Positions 43,383 to 54,900 of a stretch of 60,000 nt of DNA are shown here, piece after piece (the stretch's first letter is position 1; every line of letters starts with the position of its first letter). This stretch comes from Takakia lepidozioides. Taxonomy: Eukaryota; Streptophyta; Takakiopsida; Takakiales; Takakiaceae. Both the position numbers and the translations under genes were made by a program. The notes beneath the pieces were generated by a model. The model was not told the DNA's origin. It did no database searches and was given only the letters and a program-made list of their open reading frames with translations. The stretch covers positions 67,686,756 to 67,746,755 of the forward strand of contig CM060731.1 of the NCBI GenBank assembly GCA_030704615.1, read 5' to 3'.

Positions 43383-44422
43383 TTACTTTGAGTCCCGGAT
43401 CTGGCAGGGACTGCAGCCTACCTCAGCCTCGAAGGCTTGCAGTTCTCCCTGGATTTCATTACGAAAGGATGTTAATTCATGCACAATGGAAGGGACCAGA
43501 TCTGCTGCAATATCTTTCACCCCAGGGTCCCCATCAGTAGGCTCTACACAGTGACTCTCACTAGCGAGATGAGTGTGTTTCGTGGTGGCAAATTTAGACA
43601 GGCCTGCCTTAGTAGCTTTGAGATGTAATTGTTCTTCAATCAATTCCACCATCTCATCTTCAGTGGTATAAGACTGTGTTTGCAAAAACACTTTCTCAGC
43701 AGGTGGCAAGCCTTTAACAAAACAATGTTTCAAAAATAGCAGGTCTTTCTGATGTAATCAAAACTGACTTACAAATTGCAGTTCGTAAATCAGTGTAGTA
43801 TTTCCACACACTGTTGCCATAATGAAATTTTAAGTCTGGTGTGGTGTAAGCTATGGGCTTTTCTTCACGAAAGAGCTTGCGAGCCAACTCTCTAGCCTTG
43901 ATCCACGTAAGATCAGTTTTGTCCTTAATGTTGGACTCAAACAGTTGCCTGGCCTCTCCCTTGAGACAGATCCGAAAGGACTTGACTTGGAATCGTGGAC
44001 GAACTCCATTCATTTCAATGCTGATTTCAAAAAATTCCAAGAAGGACTCAAAATCCTCCCCTAAGTTGTACTCAGGGTATTGCTGCTTATGCATTTGCTC
44101 TCCATGATCAGATTTTCGTGGAGTAGTGTCCGGAGCCTCAGATTGTTTCAACAACATCTTCAAAAGGGGGGGCAAAATTTGAAATCACCCCCATGGCTTC
44201 ACACAGCTCGTCCAAGTCAAATGTGGGCTGAGGCACAGTCGCCGGATTTTTGTGATCTCCGGACGACTCTCCCCTTTCCATATTATTCTTTTCATTAGTT
44301 GTTGTCTCTTCCCTCTCCTCCGCTACACGTTTTTCCAACTCACTCAGTCCCATTGTTTCTTCTGTTCTTCTGCTTCCTCTAGCATAGATCTTGTAAATAC
44401 AGGCATGAGAAGAGAAGGACAC
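43383..44422 (-). pseudogene. Ty3/gypsy gag
   Basis: Three overlapping minus-strand frames (44422-44138, 44175-43714, 43733-43383) form a retrotransposon gag-like region with two frame changes. Diagnostic parts are FRICLKGEARQLFESNIKD, WIKARELARKLFREE and FVKGLPPAEKVFLQTQSYT. They resemble the Retrotrans_gag pattern (capsid helices with L-x-G-x-A-x-x-W, then F-x-x-GL). No CCHC zinc knuckle is visible before the protease. Confidence 0.75.
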
Positions 44423-44594
44423 GGCTACCTGTCCGAAGGAGCACTAAGCTGCGAGTCCCACCCAGACACACAGTGGGAGGTGATGAAGCGGTGCTTGTGC
44501 AGCAGGTACACTCCTTCTCCCAAGAATGCCCACAGTTTCTTCTCTCCCTTGAGCCAAAAAGCCACGCGCACAATGTTGCGCACCACTTTCTCTT

Positions 44595-45263
44595 TCACCA
44601 ACTCAACACATCACTGGGACAAAAAGGAAATTCAGAGTCAGGGATACCCATGATGAGCTCTTCCCAAGTGGGATCCCAGGTAGGGGCTGGCGAAACTCGA
44701 GGTCTTAAATTAGCAAGCAAGATAGATGTGCCTCCTTTAACCAGTTCCCACAAGCATAGAGGGCTTGGCTTGTCAGGAGGCAGGAAGCTCTCAAGCTCCA
44801 CACCCAATTCTCGACTCACAGAGAATTGTGGGATGCCCAAGACAGCCCAGCTAAGCTTCTCACCACTCTCCAATTGTTCCTTGGCACTAGCAAGGGGGAT
44901 TTGTAGAGTGACTTCCCTGGAGTGAAGTTTGAGGAGCAGACGCGCAACATAGGCCCCCTGAAGAGATTCGCGAATGCGCCTGCTCTGCTCCCTCTGCTCC
45001 GCTTTGGTGTGTATGGGTTTGCAGGCTTCCTTGCGCGCGGTTTCCTCAAAGGTTTTGGCCCAGAACTCCGAAGTCGTGTCGAGCGGGAGCTCAGGGCGCG
45101 GAATCGATTCTCCCTCCGGGTAACCAACAAAAACCAACTGCTTAGGCAATAGGTTGCGCGCAAGCTCGCAAATATAGCGAGATTCCAACGCCAGAGTTTG
45201 CTTCAAGCGCGGGACTTCGAATTGATCAAGTTCAAACCAACCACGCTCAGAACTTGAAGCCAT
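44595..45263 (-). CDS. 222-codon open frame 5' of gag, unknown function
   Basis: An uninterrupted minus-strand frame starting MASSSERGWFELDQFEVP and ending GIPDSEFPFCPSDVLSW, directly upstream of the gag region of the gypsy element. It is charged, with Glu/Arg-rich helices (KAEQREQSRRIRESLQ), no membrane segment and no recognised motif. Its openness among broken neighbours is notable. It could be the N-terminal part of gag, a separate element-specific ORF, or a captured host exon. Confidence 0.5.
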   Translation of the reverse strand: MASSSERGWFELDQFEVPRLKQTLALESRYICELARNLLPKQLVFVGYPEGESIPRPELPLDTTSEFWAKTFEETARKEACKPIHTKAEQREQSRRIRESLQGAYVARLLLKLHSREVTLQIPLASAKEQLESGEKLSWAVLGIPQFSVSRELGVELESFLPPDKPSPLCLWELVKGGTSILLANLRPRVSPAPTWDPTWEELIMGIPDSEFPFCPSDVLSW

Positions 45264-46055
45264 GGTGTTTGCATGCTAAACTCTCAAAACACAGAAGAAC
45301 ACGAGCGGGCAAACTTTCTCTCTCTCTCCTTGCGCGCAAGACACCAGCCGCCATTTTGCCACTTCCTCTCCCTGCAATCATGTAGGATCCCCCGTACCCA
45401 ATCTACTGTTCTCAGGTGTTCCGTACCCACTAAATCCTCTGTCAACGATTCTAGTTACCCCGCATCTCCACCATGATTCCGGCGCTATGGGTTTGTTCCC
45501 CTTCCTCTACCGGACTTAACCTTATCTGGGGAATGTAGTCGGTAGAAGGGCAGGGTAGAGAAGACGGAATCTTGCTAAGAGGACGCCACAAACTCAGACC
45601 TCCAACACTTTCATCCAACCACTCAAGCACACCGTTACGCCCAACGTATGCTCGTGTAAGACTCAAAAGGCACCACCCTCACTGCCACGGCAGTGAGGCC
45701 TAAATAGTATTAGCTCATAATCTAATCCTAGTGCCGTGTGGCACTTACACATAGGTCCACCAGATGTCCTTCCAGCCTAGACATAGAAAGAAGCCAGATC
45801 ACCCAGTCCCATCCTAATCTGATCCTCAACTAGCTGTTAGAATAAGACAGCCCCTAATAAAGCCATCAGTTGTTGCCAGCTCATCCTCATGCGCAAGGTG
45901 TAAGTCCATCCAACCTTCATCCTGGCTTCGTCCATCCCTTAAATCATCCGGAGCGCATCCCTCCTCCATCCATCCATGTCGAAAAGTAAGGTGAGAAGGA
46001 ATCCCAGCTCCACAGGCTCCTATAAACTATTAAATCTTTTATTGCTATATGCAAC
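45264..46055. other. Gypsy 5' leader/LTR candidate region, boundaries not found
   Basis: Upstream of the 222-codon frame one expects the primer-binding site and 5' LTR of the minus-strand gypsy element. I could not find a convincing primer-binding site or a second LTR copy; the 3' half of the element is lost at 31771. No host gene was seen. Confidence 0.35.
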
Positions 46056-46826
46056 TTGTTCTTCCAGTTAAGTCTAGAAGTGGTATGGCATCTTTCTATC
46101 TTTCATCCTAAACAGACTGGCTTTCTCAAAACCTGGATGATTTTCGATAATATCCTTCCGGCTCACGAAACCCTCTTTCATACTCAGACCACGAACCAGC
46201 CTTTTGCTCTTTTCATGCTTGATTTCAAAAAACCCTTTTGATAATGTGTTTCTCCTTCCCTCTTCACAAATCTATTAGACAAGGATGTCCGCTTGCCCTT
46301 TTCCTCTTCTCGATTGCTGCTGATACTTTGGGCCACCTTCTTGGTATGAATGATGGCATCAAAGGCTTGAAAATCCCAAGATCCATGCATGATCCCTTCA
46401 GTATTAAAGCTTCCTTATACGCGGATCATTGATAACAACTCCCATGCCAATGTTTCTTTGGTGCTGATGCTGGAAGCTTTTCAGTAATTTTGTGAAGCCT
46501 CTGGTCTTTGTGTGAACTGGCCTAAATTAGTCGTTATTATCTCTAAATTGAATCCTAGCTCGACTTAGGCCTGCTCCTTGGGGGGAAGACCTCGGTCTTC
46601 AAGCTAAGGAAAAAACTTGTTTACTAGAGTTCTCTCCATCTCTCCATTTCTTGGAGAGCTTGGGCTATCGATCAAGTTTTGGTAGCCTCTATTTGGTTCA
46701 TTGCCTGATCGGTGTGGTCCCATGGCTCTGAAATTATTAAGCAGGTCAAGGCTATGGTTTGGAACTTCCTCTGGGGTGCAACCCCGAGTTCACCCAATCG
46801 TCGAGCTATTGTCAGGGGCTGGACTC
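46056..46826 (+). pseudogene. LINE reverse transcriptase remnant
   Basis: Plus-strand frames read HPKQTGFLKTWMIFDNILPA and NQPFALFMLDFKK. A deletion junction is followed by SIRQGCPLALFLFSIAADTL, GIKGLKIP and YADH, where the catalytic YADD second Asp is His. SGLCVNWPKL and a C-terminal VWNFLWGA follow. Sequence between DFKK and RQGCP is missing. This is the same family as the minus-strand remnant at 2.3-3.2 kb. A truncated SINE lies at its 3' end. Confidence 0.85.
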
Positions 46827-46836
46827 AAATCACCCA

Positions 46837-46917
46837 TATATATATATATATAGACGCCTCCTGAAGGGAGCGTAAATTATGGTGTCTCTTCCCCTCAAGG
46901 GCTACTGCCTTCCTGCC
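46837..46917 (-). mobile_element. tRNA-derived SINE, 5'-truncated copy 4
   Basis: Only the 3' 80 bp of the SINE (minus strand) are present, with a (TA)n tail. It is flanked by a perfect 10-bp duplication, AAATCACCCA, at 46827-46836 and 46918-46927. The truncation at insertion is typical of LINE-mediated reverse transcription. Confidence 0.88.
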
Positions 46918-46927
46918 AAATCACCCA

Positions 46928-47340
46928 AACTAGGGTAGCCTGTGTCGTTGGCCCAAGTGTCCAATATCATCTAAGTCCAAGTGCAATCCCTTATGTATCC
47001 AAGTGTGTCTCCCATGTCGATGCATAAAGAATTGAAATCGATATACTAAAATGAAGTTGGATGTTTGTTTAGTTACAAAGAATGTGTGGTACATGAATGA
47101 ACTAATGTTTAAAGAATATTATAAACAACAACAATGTAATGTGATTCAGATATTGGATTATAAACAACCTTGATTTCGTAGTCCACTTGTAAGTTGATGG
47201 ATAAGCAAACCCCCTTGCTTCTGAAGCTTGAGCATTATGTTGAACTCAAACTCTACGCTTTGGGGAGTCATCAACCCTAAACTTCATGAGCTCTTTTTGA
47301 AAGTTCGTTAGTTAGCGTCTTTTGACAGACTCATCAATAT
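46928..47340. repeat. CTAGGGTAGCC unit, then unassigned sequence
   Basis: 46932-47035 is one CTAGGGTAGCCTGTGTCG unit on the plus strand. 47040-47340 shows no recognised feature. Confidence 0.6.
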
Positions 47341-47750
47341 ATGAAGCGAGGTAGTTTGTTTGTTTTGTTTTGTTTTGTAGCATCATTGAGATCTCCCAAA
47401 CCGCGGGCCAGCCCTGGTGCTAGGTGCCGTTGGAAAGCGCTCGATGAGGAGGATGCACCGGCTTGGTCTCATAATTTTGGACCTGCGGTGTGGGAGATGT
47501 CGAATTTCAAGTACTTTGGGTCGCTGGAAATTCGCGAAAAATCCACTAGATGCATAGGGCATTGCACTTGGACTTAGATGACATTGGACACTCGAGTTCG
47601 CACTTGGGCCTGCACATGGGAGAAACATGTGGATACATAGGAGCCAATGGCACAAGCTACCCTAGATCTCCCAAACAGGAGGGTCTTTGGATACATATGG
47701 GAGCACACTTGGACATAGATGACACAACGACACAGGCTACTCTAGTGGTT
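47341..47750 (-). repeat. CTAGGGTAGCC repeat block, inverted copy
   Basis: 47362-47545 is the reverse complement of the long segment shared by 5645-5845 and 20618-20842. 47560-47745 contains inverted CTAGGGTAGCC units (GGCACAAGCTACCCTAG near 47650). It provides the third alignable copy for defining this family's borders. Confidence 0.7.
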
Positions 47751-48940
47751 TGTTAAGGAACTTGAGTTCCTATTTAGTTTGTGCAAACTTATAAAATTAA
47801 GAACTTCAGTTGACCACCACTAGTTTGGATGATTTCCATCCATAGGACGATTCTCACCCATCGAGACATTCTTTTCATTTATTGGATGATTCTCATCTAC
47901 TGCTACATCACTTTCCCAGCAGCATAGTAGTGGGTGTGGGGTGCTTTGAATCTCATTCCTATTCTTTCCCAATTGAACGAAACTAGTTTGGGGTTTAGAG
48001 ATTTATTTTCTACATCTAAGTTCTTGTCTCTTAGTTCTTGTCTCTTTGTACTTTGAAATTGTTGAGTTTTAGATAAATTGCTTTGATTTTGTTCTATAGT
48101 TAATTTGCTTTGTTTCTATGGTAGTGCATGTTGTTGATTGAGGGTTGCATGTTAGATATATCTACATCTAAGTTGTTCTTGAGTGGATCTATTCTCTTAC
48201 TTAGAGATGAGATGGGTTACTATTTTCCTATATTTCCAGTGAAATATTCTGTCACAAATTTGTCTCGTGGACTTGCATTTCAACACCTCTTTGTCACTTC
48301 TACTCCAGTTTTTTTGTCTCTTAGGATCAATCTTCTTAGGTTTTGTATCAGAGGATGTAACTTTCTACTGGTTAAGTTCTAAAGGATCTGGATTTGCACA
48401 AAAATCTGGATGAGCATAATTACTATCACAATATTCCATGCCAGCATCTTGAAAGTCAAGACTGAGCGGTACCAAGATGGAATTAACAACGTCATAAAAC
48501 AAGTGTTCCATGGAGATTTGGGAAGCCAACAAAGCAGAAGTGCCAATGCTTAGGATGGATACTCCCCAAGACTATAAGATAGTTCTGTTGACTGGTTAAG
48601 GTAAACAGTCATATGTTTGGACAGAGCAATGGTTTCTCCCTTTTGTGGACTCGGATTCCCACACACTGATTACTTGTTTGTGCTTCCTCTAGTTTCTTGG
48701 GTGGGGGGGACTTGAAATTGTAATATGTTCTCCTAAATCCCACCCAAGAGTGGATCTCACCAAGTTTTTCGCCCTCTAGAATTCACATATGAGCATGCTT
48801 TTAGAGAAGTAGGAACAACAATATGGATGTCAACCTTCGTTGAAGTCTTGAATTTACTCAATATGACAAATGGACTAACAAAATCTTTTTCTATCAATGA
48901 AGACAAAACCTTTCCGCTGATGCAACCTCCCAATACTGCT
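47751..48940. other. No gene recognised; 3' flank of the acyl-activating enzyme gene
   Basis: T-rich sequence. The part next to 48941 is presumably the 3' UTR of the minus-strand gene. A plus-strand 84-codon frame (48128-48382) has no motif. Confidence 0.45.
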
Positions 48941-51900
48941 TTACTTGTAAAGGGAGATGATTTCATCTTTGTATTGGGAAGCCACCACATCTCGTCTGAC
49001 TTTCATTGTAGGGGTCAATAATCCATTCTCAATCTGCAAGTGAAACGTAATGAAAAAGTCAGATATAATGCATTGTCCAATAGAGAAGCTAACCATGCTA
49101 CACAAAATCCCCTAGGATCTACACAGACTCCCTCATTTGGGTGTGTTATGCTCCATTCCACTGGTCTTCTTCAGGTCAGACGTTTGTCTGAAACTTCTGC
49201 TTCCTTCCTTCTTCCTTCCTAGTATTGGTCCATTTGGGCATTTTAAGGAGGGAGAGGGGTAAAGGGAGTATCTCCGGCCGTGCAGTGTAGAATGGCTAGC
49301 AAAAGTTCAACACAGTGCAAGACATCTGATCTGACATTGGCAAAAAGCTAAGTGCCTGTGATGTTAAAAAACCACAAAGGGCTGACAAACTTCTAGAAAA
49401 GAGCACGTGGACGTACCGTAAAGGGTTCAAAGAGGATTGCAAAATTTGGTCCAATCTGGTGTGAGCAAGTTGAACCACTGCATCCACATACAGACATCGA
49501 CCACTTTCTTCAGCAGATATGAACCTCACATAACTCTATGAAAAACATCGATTTAACTGCTCCCACAAAAGCAGGCTTCCCACTGACATCAAGTCAATAT
49601 TGTGGGGCTGTTAGACTTTGATTCTCATTGGCTTCTAGCCTAATTTTGGTGAAGAAACAGCAGCATTTAGAGAGGCTCAAGCTGACCACCTCAGCACATT
49701 ATGTATACCTTTCTGAGGAGGGCAGGTGAACTTACTAGGTCTTAAGGTCCTTGTGAATGCAAGCCTTTAGCTCTTTGAGGGATGGTTCTGAATTACCGCC
49801 CTTTGCTTCTATCACCCTAGCAGCAGCTGCATATAGCTCGTCTTTGTTCACCACAATCAAGGCTCCAATACGCCGTTGATCCTGCAATTTTCCCAGGACA
49901 TTCAACACCTCTGAACCTGTGTGTACAAAAATCAACTGTAGAAGAGGGGTGAACTTGGTAACTGTATTTTTCTCCAATTCCACCTTGATTGGTGCTGTTG
50001 TCCCGAACCTTCTCTTTTCCAGTTTCTTTCATTTAACATCCTCTTGAGATGTAATTTGTTTAGCCATCTTCTCTACTTAAGGCCTATCTCTATTTCCTGG
50101 CCCAGCTTGGCTTTTGCCTGCTTTGGTGTTCACAGAGGCACCAAGGTTATTGAGTGGTTTGAGGTTTTGATGCCACTGTAATCCTTCTCACACTGAAACT
50201 GCCTTTAACTTCAGCCCAGCACAGTTCTTCCTTCGACTATATTCGTCCTTCAATGCTGAGAGGACTGGAATCTAAGAGAAAAGCTGAAGAAATGAAATGA
50301 AATGAGATGAAATGGTACTTTATAATGTCCGCGGAAAGCTCAAAAGAAAAACTATATAACATCCATGGTCCTCTAAGGGCCCATGGGTCCAAGTAGAACA
50401 ACAAGAAACAGCTCACCTGAGAAAGAAAGCAAGAGAACTAGAAACATTTTAAAGTCCACAGGGGCCTTAAGGGCCAATGGAATAAACTAGAACAACAAAA
50501 ACCACTTCCTGAAACACCAAACATTGCCCAAAAACGAAGAGAAGTGAAATGGAAAGATAGAGACTGTATAACAAGAACTTAAACTGAAGAAAGAGAGAAA
50601 CAAACAACAAACCTGACCGACGACAACAATTTGGTTAATCAGATTGCTTTCCATGACCGCTTCCTCAATCTCTGTTGGCTCTACGTTCTCACCTGCACAA
50701 AGCCTCTGACTCAATATCCCCAATCCCTCTTGAAGCAAAAAATGAGTGTCACTCTTGCCCAGAAAACTCCTACAGCGGATGTTGGGAAACATGTCCAGGT
50801 AGCTTATTATGCTCCATCACAGCCCAGCAACCAGAAGATAGATTGTACTCATAAGACGTTGTTTGCCGTAGCCTTGTGGCCATTGACCCCGCGCCCAGTT
50901 TGAGCGGGAACAAAAGGGACAGAACCTACCTCTGTCAGGGGCTGACGTTGGTAGTAAGACTTACCTCCATATAAAGAATTCATCCGGGTTTTCCAGATAT
51001 CCTCTAGAAATCCCGTCACACAAGCATCAATCTGCTGTGTGTGATTTGCCCAAAAACTAGGCCTCAGGAGGGCCTGGGCTTTTGGCTCAGCCTCGAGACT
51101 TTCAAAGTTGGTAAACAGGGGTACAGGCACAATACCCTTAATAGATTTGAAGAGAGCGTCTCTTTGGTGAGAGAACCCTGGACAGTGTATCAGAAAATGA
51201 ATACTGTCTTCAGATTGCCCACACAACGGGCAATTGCACTCTCCCTTTCCTCTCTGCTTCTGTTTGCTGTTCAAAGGTAGGCTTCCTGCCCTGAGTTTAA
51301 ATTTCAGTCTAGTGCCGAGAGTGGGTAGACCCTTGAGGTCATCCAAGATGTCCTCCCCCATGTCACAGACTGGAAACAAGTTCAGGGAAGTTTTCTGCCT
51401 AACTTCATTTTCATCAGACAATCTCATGGCAACAGACATGGCTGAGGACACTACAGCCTCTACGTCAGATTTATCCAGCAGGGTCAAGATTTGCGGATCC
51501 AGGTCCAGGTCCTTGAGGATCTCTTCTACTCTCTTCTGCCAGGACTTAGCCTGTTTGACAGGGCGGTCCTGTTTCCAAGATATAGAGTCGATTAATTTAG
51601 GATATCTGGTGTTGGGCATATGTTGCAGCTGACCCCACCATCTGACCTTGAATTCATCTCGTCGGGAGCTTAAGGACGGAATGCCAAACTCACCCCGAGC
51701 AGCCACATTGGCTGTTTTGGAGCATGCTGACATACACTCCTTAAGCACCCCACTTGAATGGATTCTAGAGACTTAGCCTGGTTGGAGTTATCAACCCATA
51801 TAGCAGATCCGTACTCCAAGGCAGTCTAATAACGCGACAAAGCATGGTTTTCTTAACCTCAGAGTTGACCCCTCTGCAGTGGAAAAATTTAGTGAGCCCC

Positions 51901-54900
51901 AGAGCTTTGCCCTTGCCAGTTTGAACAACTTTCCGGATATGTGCATCCCAATTACAATTGGAGGAGAACTCAACGCCCAGGTAAGTGTAGGAAGGGAGGA
52001 CCGGGATCTCTTGGCTACCCCACTGCCACTTAAGATCACTTCCTCCCTCTCCTCTGTCGTTGAATGCTACCACTGCACATTTGCTGACATTAGCCTCTAG
52101 CCCCCAAAGATCAAAGTATCTCTTCGCACAATCAATCAACTCCTGGAGATTGGTTGGAGTCTCCCCTATGCCTGCAAAGTCATCCGCAAACATAAGGGCT
52201 AGTATGGTGGTATCACCCACCCTTAACCCAAATCCCTCACTTTCCACATCCTCGAGGAGTTGATTGATGAAAACATTGAAGAGCAGAGGGGAGAGAGTAC
52301 ATCCTTGAGCTACACCTTGGTCTATGTCAAAGAAGTTGGACTTCTGTCCGTTAACAGTGACACAGCTTTTGGTGCGAGCATACAAGTTGTGGACAACTCT
52401 CCACATCTTTCCCTTGATCCCACAAGACCAGAGGCGGAACCATAGGCCATCTCTCCACACTGTGTCATAAGCCTTTTTGACATCCAGGAAAAAGACACAA
52501 GTGGATTTCCCTTCTTTTTTCCTTCCCTGGATAATCTGGCTTAGAGTGAAGATATGATCCACACAGCCCCTGTTTCACCGAAAGCCAGCTTGGCCTTCGT
52601 GGAAACAACCTCTAGACTCCAGATCAACCTCGAGACGAGTACTTATAACTCTGCAGAATGTCTTGCCAACAGCATTGAGGAGCGTGATGCCACGGTAGTT
52701 CCCTGGTTCTTCTCTGTCACCCTTCTTGTATAGATTGACAATGACCCCCTGTCGCCAGCGAAAGGGGATCATTTCAGTCTACCAGATAAGGTTAAAGAGG
52801 AGAACTAGGGCCTCTATCATGGGATCGCCACCGTGCTTGATAAGCTCCAGAAGATAGACCAGAAGATAGAGAACACCTGTAGAAAGGACGATGGTATCTT
52901 TTGCTCGGCCATCCAAGACCAAGGTACCCCCACAAGAGCGAGCTGCCCCTATGGTCAATTCTGGCGCAACCCATCCAAGATCACCCGTATCAAGCCACCC
53001 ATCTTCGTCTATGGTTTTCCTTGTGGCTGCATCATTCTGTATATGCATATACAACAGAGTGAGAAAGCATTTGTAAGTTCCCACTCTTCTTTCAAAAGCT
53101 AGCTCTCACACAGGCTTTGATTGCTGGCGGTGGCTGCTATAGTGTTTTTGGAGACCAACCATGTCCATGGTGGAACACCTGTGAAAATCTACCAACCTCA
53201 GGCATGGGTTGGGGATGGATCACAAGTGGTTTGACATTACCAAACAAAATATCCATTTATTGGCCCATCATATAAGAAAGAGACTGTCCTTATGAGAGGT
53301 GCTCACATGTCATCATCATCCTGTCTTGTCACCATACAAAGCTTCTTTCACATTCTTTCATAAGGGAAAAGAGCCAGAGTTCTTGGGAGAAGGCCACAAC
53401 AGAACTTGAACATTTGAAGGGTAGAGCAAGAGGAAGTGTGGTTTTGTCCAACCTTATAGTAGCCTTTCATCAATTGTGGCCCACGGGCTTTGACAAGACC
53501 CTTATTTCCTGGGGGAAGGGAACAGCCAGTCTCAGGGTCCACAATTTTGATTTCTGTCCCTGGAATTGGCAATCCCACTGTTCCTAGAATCTGCACAATA
53601 CACCAACCTCAGGTATTTCCCCTTCCCTTCCTACAATGTTCAAAACTCCTTGAATATTATAATTTCCAGTATTTCATTTTCTCATGCAGTTGCAGATCAT
53701 AATGCCTATGGCTTCCATCAGAATCATTCAAATCAATCAATCCCAAGTGACCTCTACGAGAAATCTAGGATTGATATATTGATAATCTCTAACTGGCATC
53801 AAAGAGAAACCTACAGTATCTGTTTATTGTTACAGGTGGCAGGTGAAATGGCCCCAACTTTGTTCTCAAACACTAGAATGAAAGGTGACACAAGTCTTCA
53901 AGCCATTACAAAGCTTAGTATGACCAGATATGCAAAACATTAGTTAACCAAAGTAACCATGTTGCACTTTCAAGCTGTCTTTCTAGTGTGTGCTCCCTAC
54001 AGTCAACATTATGCAGAATAGATGACACAAGGGAGACATACATTTTTATGTGCCAAACGACATGCAAGAACTGGCGAAGTCTCTGTCAAGCCATAGCCAT
54101 TCAGCACCGATATGCCAATTGCCTGTAAGCCAAAGACACGGAATTGAAAATCGAGTTGGACACGTAATCAACATTGTAAGTGACACCAAAGAAGAGCAGA
54201 TTGAGCAAGGTGCAAGAGGGATAGACTGACCTCAAGGAACTTATCCACATGCGAAGGAAGGCTTCCCCCCCCACTAATAGCAATCTGTATTATGTCAAAC
54301 CAACACACGTAGTCAATAATGCCACCATTCTGCAATACAACAACTCAAAAGAGCAGATAGTATATATACTTCAAATGCAACCTAGCATAGAACATAATGG
54401 ATTTTTTTGTATGAAATTGGCATGCAAAAACTTGCACAAGTAGGACAGGACGGGAAGGGCAATAGGAAAATTGCTCAAGTGGCAAAGTCCACACCTGTCG
54501 CATGCCAAGGGCTGCACGAATCTTACTATACACAAGTTTCTTGGCTAGCAGATGGAGTGGCAGCAACAGAGCTGCCACAGTACGGGCTACCAAGTATTGT
54601 AATGCAGCAGCCACCAGCAGTGGATTCCTCTTACTTGTGCTTGCCAAATCTCTGCCCTGTAACAGTGCACAACATTATATCACGCTTCTACGGTCACACC
54701 CCAAAACACTCAAAAAGTGAAGTTGGCACGCATGCAAGCAATTTCCAATGCAAAATACATCGGTGGATTGAGGTATTCCCACAAATATTGACCAGCAATT
54801 GGGGCCGTCTAGATCTTGCTGCCCATGTACAGCACTAATACCTCATATATTCTTCTGGCATCCATGTACTTCAAACTCATGCTTATTAGCCCCAGTGCCA

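Noticed and set aside
49736-49983. Premature stop (TAG) in exon 16 of the acyl-activating enzyme
   Set aside because: A GTAAGT donor splits that codon (TA|GTAAGT). Splicing to 49477 gives TAT and continues the conserved frame to the C-terminal Lys motif.
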